DNA of 64,000 bases from an uncultured Flavobacteriales bacterium (GTDB lineage: Bacteria > Bacteroidota > Bacteroidia > Flavobacteriales_G > Salibacteraceae): NCBI GenBank assembly GCA_943788775.1, contig CALSRO010000009.1, forward strand, positions 1 to 64,000, written 5' to 3'. The translations under genes were made by a program, and so were the position numbers. Shown piece after piece: positions 44,130-52,431 of the stretch. The first letter of the stretch is position 1; each line of letters begins with the position of its first letter. Under the pieces are notes generated by a model. The model was not told the DNA's origin and searched no databases. It was given only the letters and a program-made list of their open reading frames with translations.

Positions 44130-44696
44130 ATGGCGTTAGAACAAATTCTCTCCGTTTCAGGAAAACCAGGCCTTTACCGTTTGGTGGGTCAAATGAAAAA
44201 TGGAATCATTGTTGAAGGTATTGCCGATGGCAAGAGATTTCCGGTGCACGGATCTGTGAAGGTGAGTGCGCTCGAGGAAATTAGCATTTATACCTCTGAG
44301 GAAGAGGTTCCTCTAAATGATGTGTTCAAATCCATTTTTGAGAAAGAAGAAGGAAAAGGATGCGTTGATCACAAAAGCGACCAAGCAGAAGTGAAGAAAT
44401 ATTTTGAATCTATCCTCCCAAATTACGACAAAGAGCGGGTGTATATCAGTGACATGATCAAGGTGGTGAAGTGGTATAACACTTTGATTGAGCATAAAGC
44501 CTACAACCCTGCAACAGCAGAAGAAGTGGAGGCTGCAAAAGCGGAGGCAGAAGGAGAGGAAAAACCTAAAAAGGCCACAGCTAAGAAGGTAGCCAAAAAG
44601 ACTGCACCTAAATCTGCACCTAAATCTGCAGCTAAGACAAAGTCAGCGGGAGCATCATCGCCTAGAAAGGCTGGTGGATCACAACGCGGTAGTTAA
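44130..44696 (+). CDS. DUF5606 / DUF6852 protein with histone-like basic tail
   Basis: 188 residues. N-terminal DUF5606 domain: LEQILSVSGKPGLYRLVGQM, IVEGIADGKRFPVHGSVKVS, LEEISIYTSEEEVPLNDVF (residues 3-70), then a DUF6852 helical part to about 135. The last 50 residues are Lys/Ala/Pro-rich (EEKPKKATAKKVAKKTAPKS), like eukaryotic histone H1 tails, encoded partly by a perfect 12-bp tandem repeat (44604-44627). DUF5606 proteins are conserved in Bacteroidota; function unknown. A strong terminator follows. Confidence 0.88.
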   Translation: MALEQILSVSGKPGLYRLVGQMKNGIIVEGIADGKRFPVHGSVKVSALEEISIYTSEEEVPLNDVFKSIFEKEEGKGCVDHKSDQAEVKKYFESILPNYDKERVYISDMIKVVKWYNTLIEHKAYNPATAEEVEAAKAEAEGEEKPKKATAKKVAKKTAPKSAPKSAAKTKSAGASSPRKAGGSQRGS

Positions 44697-44719
44697 TTAA
44701 GAAAACTAATTATTGATCT

Positions 44720-44745
44720 AGGCGAACCAATTGGTTCGCCTTTTT
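44720..44745 (+). terminator. Rho-independent terminator after DUF5606
   Basis: A 22-base perfect palindrome (AGGCGAACCAA / TTGGTTCGCCT, 44720-44741) is followed directly by a T-run through 44745. It lies 24 bp after the stop. As a palindrome it can also work for the convergent gene at 44760, on the minus strand. Confidence 0.85.
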
Positions 44746-44759
44746 AGTTTAGACTAAAT

Positions 44760-45236
44760 CTAACTTCTGGTTTTTTCCCTTGTGCAGATTTTGGTTTCAA
44801 TTTTACTGTTTTGAGTAAGGTGGATCATGTTATGTTGCGGATGATCACCGTATTGAAGAAGGGTGTTTTTTATTGAAATAATGGAAGCTTCTGGGTCTTT
44901 GATGGCATATCCATAAATCCAAGTGACATCATCTTCGTATTCATGACCGATCCATCTTATTGGATAGTTTTTTGATGCATTCGCAATTTCTATTCTCGGT
45001 TCGCAATATCCTCGGATGGTTTTGAATGCAATAGATGGATCGGTCGAATTGTCGAGAAATATGGTTGTACCCGTTGTCTCTTTCAGAGTTTCTTCTAGAT
45101 CATGAGTGAAAACTTTTACAGCAATTTGCACGGTGTCCTCCTTAAGATAAAGGTCCGTAATACTCACGTGAAAATCGTGTTTTGTAAACCCCATTGCTAT
45201 CGCAATAAGGACACACATTGAAATTACTAATCTCAT
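44760..45236 (-). CDS. DUF6702 exported protein
   Basis: 158 residues. Signal peptide about 1-18 (VLIAIAMGFT), then KHDFHVSITDLYLKEDTVQIAVKVFTHDLE, the DUF6702 opening, and PIRWIGHEYEDDVTWIYGYA near the middle. Family function unknown; it is typically found in Bacteroidota as a small periplasmic protein. The ATG overlaps the stop of the upstream glycosyltransferase gene by 4 bp, so they are coupled. Confidence 0.82.
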   Translation of the reverse strand: MRLVISMCVLIAIAMGFTKHDFHVSITDLYLKEDTVQIAVKVFTHDLEETLKETTGTTIFLDNSTDPSIAFKTIRGYCEPRIEIANASKNYPIRWIGHEYEDDVTWIYGYAIKDPEASIISIKNTLLQYGDHPQHNMIHLTQNSKIETKICTREKTRS

Positions 45237-46322
45237 AATCGTTCGTAAAATGCAATCAATTTTTTAGATTCAATATCCCAATTGTTTTCAGCAGAAGCAA
45301 TAGGGCAATTATTCTTGAGTCGTTCATAATAGTCAGAGCTTTCACTTAATTTGAGCAAGGAAACACGCACCGCCATAGCAGTTAATTCGGGTATCAACAA
45401 TGCAATTTCATGTTTTTGATTGAACGCTTCGTATTCCGGATAGCCTATGGCAATTTGAGGTATTCCTGCGTGCATATAATCAAAGAAACGATTTGCTAAA
45501 GAATGCTGATGGTGTAAGCCCTTTTTTGAGAACAATGTGAGACCAACCCATGCTTCATTGGTTTTTTGTCGCAACTCTCCTGGTTCAACCATGCCCATAA
45601 ACTGAACTTTGGAACCAGCGTTTTCTGCTTTCGTTAGATTTTTTAGAAATCGACCATGTGGACCGTCACCAAATATTCTTAACACAAAACCATCAAGGCT
45701 ACAAACCGCTTTAATTGCTTCTTCTAGACCACGTCCAATATTTAGTATGCCTTGGTATTGAACGATTCTATCGTTAGATTGCGTAGTCGCATTTGTGGGT
45801 ATAAGACGCGGTACGTTTCTGATGACCTCAAACTGCTTTCCATAGTTTTTTCTGAATAACTCGGCATAACCATCGCTAATTGTATATGCGAATTGAATTC
45901 GCTTTAAAATGAATCGTTCTAGAGAAAGCCAAAGTCGTTTAATCATTGGTCTACTTACGATTTTCTTCCATTTCAGTGAAGTATTCGTGAGCATCATACA
46001 CCAATTTTTTGTCTCGAGCAACGCTGACTATATATCCTGGTAGAATACTATCTAGATCAATTGAGCAGATTATGTCACACCTTATAAACAGCAAATGCCA
46101 TAGCAGCTTAAGATTGTACTCAAAGTAGAACAGTTTGCCTTTTTGGAATAGACAAGAAATGCGTCTTCGATTATGAGGCTTTTCTGTTAATGGAATTGAA
46201 CCTTCATGCTCCCTACCGATCAAGGTGACATGAAATCCATGAAGCGCAAGCGTACTGCAAATACGCTCCATACGCTGGTCATACGTTAAATCATTCGTAA
46301 CTGTAAAAACGATACGTTTCAT
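45233..46322 (-). pseudogene. GT4-like glycosyltransferase, one frameshift in a homopolymer
   Basis: Two frames join to one protein of about 362 residues. The first (46322-45951) has MKRIVFTVTNDLTYDQRMERI at the N-terminus and ends in LVYDAHEYFTEMEE. The second continues at IVSRPMIKRLWLSLERFI with GT4 motifs IRNVPRLIP, YQGILNIGRGLEEAIKAV, LRIFGDGPHG and a weak C-terminal EAW...FFDYMHAGIPQIA sugar-binding site. The join lies at 45961-45964, where TTTT (AAAA on the coding strand) needs only three bases to keep the frame. This pattern is typical of a sequencing error. If real, the gene is dead. Acceptor unknown. Confidence 0.8.
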
Positions 46323-46414
46323 TCAGGCGCGAAAGTCTAGAAAATATATGCATCACCGCAAATCTTTAAAATGCCTGGCACAGATAGTCGGCCACTTTTT
46401 GGAGATTGGAAATC

Positions 46415-46789
46415 TTAATCATCAGATGTTCTATAGCGATCCAAATCTCTACGATCTCGTTTAGTAGGTCTGCCAACGATCCCATGAAATCGATTTTGTC
46501 GATTCATCTCTTGCACAAGTTTTATTTTATCTAGTTCACTTTGATCGGTTGTTTCCAGCAAAAAGTCCTTTACCAATTTTGCTCCTACGCGAGTTTTCGG
46601 TTTGTCTATCAACTTATATGTTCTCCAAGTCGGATTATCACGCATACGAATAATGTCTCCGATACTCACTTCTTTTGATGGTTTTATGGGGTCTTCATTG
46701 ATCTGAACCTTGTCAGACACACACAATTTGCTAGCAATTGTCCGGGTTTTGGCCAACCGAACAGCCCATAAGTATTTGTCAATACGCAT
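46415..46789 (-). CDS. S4-domain RNA-binding protein (Hsp15/HslR-like)
   Basis: 124 residues. N-terminal S4 domain: MRIDKYLWAVRLAKTRTIASKLCVSDKVQINEDPIKPS. The C-terminal part is charged (NRFHGIVGRPTKRDRRDLDRYR). Hsp15 recycles stalled 50S subunits in E. coli; the length and ending match this family. The ATG is at 46789, with about 110 bp to the divergent lectin gene. Confidence 0.87.
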   Translation of the reverse strand: MRIDKYLWAVRLAKTRTIASKLCVSDKVQINEDPIKPSKEVSIGDIIRMRDNPTWRTYKLIDKPKTRVGAKLVKDFLLETTDQSELDKIKLVQEMNRQNRFHGIVGRPTKRDRRDLDRYRTSDD

Positions 46790-46902
46790 CTTGAGCGCAA
46801 TTTCCAGAAAAATTTAATACACATGCCAACCTTAATCAATGGTTACGTCTTTAATGGTATAGCGAAGACTAGATTCTTTAACTTCGCTGGCTGACTTTGG
46901 TT

Positions 46903-49900
46903 ATGACAGATACGTCTACTTTGAGGAGAAAAAAATCAGTATTGAATACAGTTAAGTTTTGGACAATAGCTCTTTGTGCGATGTTGGCGCTTCCCGCGTT
47001 ATCCTTTGCACAGTTTTCAGTTGGTAATAATGCCTTGAACCAAGGTGGTGGATGTTATCGACTTACTCAAGCTTCAATCAATAAGAAAGGGTTTGCCTGG
47101 AACATTAACCAAATCAATCTAAACGATACGTTTGATTTTAAATTCAGAGTGAATTTAGGCTCGAATAACGGAGGTGGAGATGGAATCATGTTTGTCTTAC
47201 GTGATACATTGGATGGTCTATTAATCGGAAATGAAGGAGCTTCATTAGGTTTTGATGCCAATTCGATGGATACAGCAGCCTTGGGAGTAGAAATTGACAC
47301 TAAACAAAACACAGGAACAGGTTTTGGTGGTGGTGATATTGCCGCTGATCACGTTGCAATTGTGAGCAATGGAAATAATAATCACAACAGTGCAACTAAT
47401 TTGGCAGGTCCAATCCAAGCTAGGGCTGGTAATGCGAATATCGAAGACGGAAATGACCACACATTTGATATCAAATGGAATCCCTCAACACAAACGCTAA
47501 AAGTTTACATAGACTGCAGTCTCCGATTTGACCTATACGGGTGATATCATCAACGATGTTTTTGAAGGAGATCCAATGGTGAATTGGGGTTTCACAGGAA
47601 CTACAAGTGGCGATATTAATCTGCAGACCTTCTGCGTGGGCACTCCAATTGATAGTGTAGTGAATTTATTACCTTCTATGGTAAGCATTTGTAAGGGTGA
47701 TACGGCTGATCTTGATGCGGGTGATGCAGGAGTGAATTATTTGTGGTCTCCAGGTCTTGGTTTAAGCGCCACAAATACTGCTCAAGTGCAAGCATTTCCA
47801 TCAGATACGACAGTTTACACGGTACGAAGAACATATCAATGTGATACCATTACAGATTCGGTTAAGGTTCAGATTGTTCCTCCAAACTTCAATATCACCG
47901 GATCTATTATAAATGCACAGTGTAAGGATGACTGTGATGGAGAAATTGATCTTACCGTTTCTGGTGGAACTGGAACTTACGCCTATTCGTGGGATAATGC
48001 TGCTATCTACTCAAGATTTAAATGGTCTGTGTGATGGGACGTATATCGTTACTGTGCAGGATGTGCAGACAACTTCCCCGAATTATCTCTGTTATAAGCT
48101 GGATACATTCATTATCACGGAACCAACATTACTCACTGCTACTATTATCAATCCGACCAAAACAAAATGTCCTAAAAGCAATGTTTGTGATGCCGAAGCG
48201 AATGGAGTTTCCAAATGGTGGTACTGCCCCTTATAGTTGGAATTGGTCAAGCTCAGATAACGTGCAGCAGGCCTCAGCTCTTTGTGCTGGTTGGAACTTT
48301 GTGACCATTACCGATAATCAAGGGTGTCAGGCTATTGACTCGGTAGATATTGATGTTCCTGATACCATAAATACGGTCGCCTTTGGTGATACCACTATTT
48401 GTATAAATAGCATTGCAGCAATTGTTGCCGCTTCCTCTGGCGGAACACCTCCATTTCTCATATGTGTGGCATGAGAATACATTGGTCGGTCCGATCGTAT
48501 CTATTGCATCAGCGGATGCTGTTACACCGGTAGTAACAACAGATTATTACGTTGAATCATATGATGGAAATGGTTGTTATGGTGACACGTCCATGATTAC
48601 GGTCAACGTTAGGCCTAGATTAGAAATCGACTTTGAACATATTGATACTATTTGTCCATACGATACAATTGACATAACTGCCATTGGCGTTGGTGGAGAT
48701 AGTGTATATTCATTTGCCTGGGAAACTGGAAATTTTGGCCCCGTGATTACGGTCAGTCCTGATTTGAGTAGGTACTATGTCGTAAACGATATCAGATTTT
48801 TGCGGAACTCCATTCGTTGTTGATAGCATAAAAGTGCAAGTTGGAGGATACGATGACATACGGCCGTCTATTAGAATAGAAGACGATTCCATTTGTGCTG
48901 GTAAATCCATCTACATGATTGCTTCAGGTAAAGGAGGATTCAATGGTCCAGATGAATATATATTTACATGGCAGCACAACCAAAGCAACGATAATGTGCA
49001 GTTCGTGCGTCCAACACAAACTACCAAATACGTAGTGAAAATTGAAGATCTATGCCTTTCGGTTCCTGGATATGACACAGTGACCATTTATGTTGGAGAT
49101 ACAGTAAATCCTGAGATTGAGTTTTTACCACCCGTAGCCTGTAAAGAGGCGGATGTTGTTATGCGTATTGATGACTATAACAACGACTATACCTATGACT
49201 GGGTGATTGACACTTTTGATGTTTTCAATGATTATGAGTATGATTCATTGATATATCAGTTCAGCAATACGGGTTGTTACGACTTTGACCTATATGTGAC
49301 TACTGATTTTGGATGCGCCACGAAGGTTAATTATGATTGTGCGGTTTTGATACAGAATAGTCCAAAGGCAAGTTTTCTTTCACAATCCATTGTATCCGAC
49401 CAATATTGAGCCAATGATCGACTTCGTAAATACATCGGAGGGTGGTAACCAATTGTATTGGATTATAGACGGTGATTCATTTCCAAACGACACTGCATTG
49501 CGTTATGAGTTTTATGAACGTGAAGACCCTTTCAGTGTTGGACTTTATGTTTCTACGGATGATGGTTGTACCGATTCTTCAAAACATTTTACTCCAATAC
49601 AAGGAAGAAACAATAATCCATTATCCAAATAGCTTTTCTCCAAATGCAGATGGGAAGAATGATAAATTCTACGTCTTAAGCGAAGGAGTGCAATTGGCTG
49701 ATTTTAATCTTGAAATATATAATCGTCAAGGCGAACAATTGTTCAGAACTACACGCCAATCTCAAGGTTGGGATGGTCGCAAGCCTAATGGCGAATTGGT
49801 TCCGATCGGAACCTATTACTTCATTTTGAGGTATCGTGATGATGAAAACATCGAAAAGGTAATTCACGATGAAGTTAACATCGTAGTTACTGGTGTGAAA

Positions 49901-49912
49901 ACTGGTCTTTAG
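46903..49912 (+). pseudogene. L-type lectin / CHU_C surface protein split by seven frameshifts
   Basis: A single ~1000-residue protein in seven pieces. From ATG 46903: signal peptide (ALCAMLALPALSFAQ), an L-type lectin-like domain with FKFRVNLGSNNGGGDGIMFVL, ALGVEIDTKQNTGTGFGG and a WNPSTQTLKVYIDC close, then Ig-like repeats and a gliding-motility CHU_C domain (PNSFSPNADGKNDKFYVLSE, NRQGEQLFRT, GTYYFILRY). Frames break near 47530, 48010, 48205, 48455, 48793, 49393 and 49602. Each is repaired by removing one base (for example TTTTT to TTTT at 48798, AAA to AA at 48213). Such a uniform set looks like consensus error rather than decay. The stop shares TTAG with the convergent EamA gene. Confidence 0.8.
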
Positions 49913-50780
49913 ACCACTCCTTGAGTAGGAGGAATTTTTTTATTCGCACTCTTCACAAGAGTGTTCACCACAACGGCTATGATGACAATCATGATACCAA
50001 CGAGGCTGAGCCACGGCAGGGTTTCTTGAAAAAAGAATAGACCTATGAGGAAGGCATAAATGACTCCGAAGTATTTAAAGGGCATGATCGTGCTGCTATG
50101 GTCTGCGTGAAGAGCTTTAGTCATATAGATCTGAGCTACTTGAGTCAAGACACCTAGAAGAGCCAGAATGAGCCATTCAACGCCTTGTGGCATGACCCAA
50201 TCTACGGTAATGCATGCGGTTCCCATTATTGGGGTTGCAATCAACGGGAAGTATAGAACTACAGGTCACTGGATGATCGGTATTACGGCATTTCATTATT
50301 GCATTATATGCGATTCCAGAAATGAAAGCCGACACAATTCCTAACCCCTAGATATAAATATGAAATGCGATCATCGAACCCTTTTATCATTAACACACCG
50401 ATAAAGGCCAATAGAAACAACAACCATTGTATAGGCCTGACCTTTTCTTTCATCAGTTGTGTAGCGAGCAAAACGGTGAAAATGGGTGAGATATATTGAA
50501 TTGTCGTTGCGCTAGCTAGAGGCATCTCCTTGATGGTAAGAAAGAATAGAAAGAGGGCAGACATTCCAGCGAAACCTCTAATCATAAGCCATTTACGATT
50601 GTGTCCAAAAAATGGAATTTTCAACCTTTGGATCCATACAATGCTGATGACAAGCGAAATAGCCGATCTAAAAAAGACAATTTCATGTGTAGGAATATGT
50701 TGGAGATATTTAACACAAAGGTTTACTGCGGCATAGGTCAACGAAGACAGCAATATGTAGAGAATTCCCTTGTATTTCAA
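49909..50780 (-). pseudogene. EamA/DMT-family transporter, two frameshifts
   Basis: Ten-span inner-membrane metabolite exporter. It probably starts at a TTG at 50780 (LKYKGILYILLSSLTYAAV); the frame extends upstream without homology. First EamA half: FFRSAISLVISIVWIQRL, RGFAGMSALFLFFLTIKEMPLASATTIQYISPIF. The second half ends FKYFGVIYAFLIGLFFFQE. The frame breaks near 50338 (GGGG where GGG keeps YLYLGLGIVSAF in frame) and near 50262 (GACCTGTAG where GACCGTAG keeps VTVVLYFPLIATP). Both are single-base insertions, next to the identical pattern in 46903-49912. Substrate unknown. Confidence 0.8.
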
Positions 50781-51023
50781 GTGGGCGAAAGTAGCCAAAT
50801 GCCAATCGAAATGGCGAACATTGCGGTATGCCCAAAAAGATTCCATTGATACTCAGGTTTATAAGAGTTGCCTTTAGGGTGTGCAGTTTTTTGCTTCCCA
50901 GTTTAGCAACAAAGTGGGCGATTAAACTTTTTCTTACACCTCAAAAACGCGCCCTATACAAATAGGGGTCTTAAGCTTTTAGAAAAAGTAGAGAAATTTG
51001 AAATTGAAGCTAATGGTAAGAAA

Positions 51024-51668
51024 ATGGTTACTTACAAAATGGGAGCGGGGCCCGAAGTGATTTGCTTGCATGGATGGGCTGGAAAATCTACCCAGTTTGC
51101 TAGTATAGCCGATGCTTTGGTCGAAGCAGGATATACGTTTATTTCGGTGGATGTATGGGCTCATGGAAAAAGTGAGGGTAAAATGGCGAGCACTTTTGAT
51201 TTTGCTGCTGCCATCAAGGAGTTATTGGCAAGGTGTCGAAATCCACAAGCAGTTATTGGCCACTCTCTAGGTGCAGCATCTATTTCATTAGCGGTTCACG
51301 ATGGCTTGCAAATCCCCAAATTCATAGCCATGGGAGCTCCAACCATTGGAAATGATATTTTAGATTCTTTTAGGGCAATAATTCATGCTCCGAGTTATAT
51401 AAATCAAGGTATTAAGGACGCTTGTTTGAAAATGTATGGAAGAGAATTTGATGAATTGACGATGACTCACACGATAAAGTCTGTTAAGTGTCCAATTCTG
51501 GCAATTCACGGTGAGGATGATTTTGATGTTCGAATCTTTCACCTCGATGCCCTGATCAAAGCCAAGCCGGAAATTGAAACGCTACGAGTTAAGGGACTAG
51601 GACATAGAAGAATCTTAAAAGACAAGAAGACGATTGACAGAATAATAGAGTTTATCGCTGTTAACTGA
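51024..51668 (+). CDS. Alpha/beta hydrolase
   Basis: 214 residues from ATG 51024, though homology to the usual start (FEIEANGKKMVTYKMG) is open upstream to about 50970 without an ATG, so the true start is unsettled. Motifs: EVICLHGWAGKSTQF (oxyanion loop), FISVDVWAHGKSEGK, AVIGHSLGAASIS with the nucleophile Ser, CPILAIHGEDDFDVRI (Asp) and GLGHRRILKDK (His). Substrate unknown. It lies next to relics of an AMP-ligase and a UbiA gene on the other strand; a former cluster link is possible. Confidence 0.82.
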   Translation: MVTYKMGAGPEVICLHGWAGKSTQFASIADALVEAGYTFISVDVWAHGKSEGKMASTFDFAAAIKELLARCRNPQAVIGHSLGAASISLAVHDGLQIPKFIAMGAPTIGNDILDSFRAIIHAPSYINQGIKDACLKMYGREFDELTMTHTIKSVKCPILAIHGEDDFDVRIFHLDALIKAKPEIETLRVKGLGHRRILKDKKTIDRIIEFIAVN

Positions 51669-52023
51669 GATGCTGCAAGAGTGCTGTAAAGTTTACTTTT
51701 ATTTCATGTCTAGCATCCTTTGGAATCTTCGAAACGATATGAATTTTAGCGATGGATAGAAAGGCCATGGAGATATGCTTCTCAATTTCACTTTTGGATA
51801 CTCCCTTTTTAATTACGATAGCAATTTCGAATCCATTGCCGCGATGGTATGGAGCGGAGTCCAAGATATTTAGCATTCTGTCTGTTATTGTTTAGACTTC
51901 AAAAGGATATATGTATATTGATTGGAATCGACTCTAATTCGATGATCTGTTCGTCCTAATAGTTTCAATGCACCAGCGTCATCAATGTATCCTACATCAC
52001 TTTTTTATATCCATTTGGTCTCG
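51661..52023 (-). pseudogene. C-terminal relic of an AMP-dependent acyl ligase
   Basis: No intact frame, but three in-order pieces recall the C-terminal subdomain of fatty-acyl/OleC-type ligases. They are DVGYIDDAGALKLLGRTDHRIRVDSNQY (in several short runs: SDVGYIDDAGALKLLGRTDH, RIRVDSNQY), then YPFEV-stop-TITDRMLNILDSAP, then AIVIKKGVSKSEIEKHI and KIPKDARHEIKVNF. The last matches the 'P-x-D-x-RH-x-x-K' end of the family. Lesions: an A-run shift near 52011, a shift near 51910, a TAA replacing a Glu codon at about 51894. The larger N-terminal domain is gone. Confidence 0.65.
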
Positions 52024-52035
52024 CTTTTTGCGTTG

Positions 52036-52308
52036 CTAGCCCAACCAATAGCTGTCCGACTCCCTTAATGTGATCAATCCTCGCGGTACAGTTAGTTCTG
52101 GTCTGTATTTGGGGTCAATTCCTTCGTCCTTAAACTCATCAGAGATTCGGAGGAGTAAGAATAATGATATGTTCGTTATCAACCCTACAAGAAATGTATC
52201 AGAATCAATGAATCACGTCTCTGCCCGGCATATAAGTGAGAATGAAATGGCGCTAAACGTAAATGCTGCAAGTAGGGGGGAGTGAGTAAGAAATGGAAAT
52301 CTTTCAGA
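52036..52308 (-). pseudogene. N-terminal relic of a UbiA-like prenyltransferase
   Basis: One minus-strand frame with a single internal TGA reads ERFPFLTHSPLLAAFTFSAI, SFSLICRAET, stop, DSDTFLVGLITNISLFLLLR, ISDEFKDEGIDPKYRPELTV, PRGLITLRESDSYW, then stops. The ERFP.L.H.PL.AAF.FSA and LRI.DEFKD....YRP..(P/T)VPRGL patterns are those of UbiA-family membrane prenyltransferases, with the prenyl-diphosphate Asp motif in DEFKD. The remaining ~200 residues are lost; the sequence passes straight to the AMP-ligase relic. No start codon is evident. Confidence 0.65.
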
Positions 52309-52377
52309 CTGGTAAATCCAAAAGCGCTTAGCTAAGGATTGTGTTGGGTTGCTCAAGCTTAACCAAGTTAAAAACAA

Positions 52378-52406
52378 AAGGCCCTTGAATTATATTCAAG
52401 GGCCTT
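52378..52406 (-). terminator. Rho-independent terminator of the 52432 CHU_C gene
   Basis: Arms 52378-52390 (AAGGCCCTTGAAT) and 52394-52406 are exact complements around a 3-base loop. Read on the minus strand, the stem is followed by TTGTTTTT (from ACAAAAG and the A-run upstream on plus). It lies 26 bp beyond the stop of the minus-strand gene. Confidence 0.8.
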
Positions 52407-52431
52407 AGATTTAGAATAATTGGGTTGTTGA

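Noticed and set aside
44700-44760. Small non-coding RNA between DUF5606 and DUF6702 genes
   Set aside because: Only a bidirectional terminator palindrome is seen; no promoter-like box.
46903-49912. Programmed ribosomal frameshifting in the lectin/CHU_C gene
   Set aside because: Seven breaks with no shared slippery heptamer and no consistent downstream structure; all look like one-base insertions.
52070-52285. Plus-strand open frame of 71 codons
   Set aside because: Complement of the UbiA relic, which carries the recognisable protein pattern on the minus strand.
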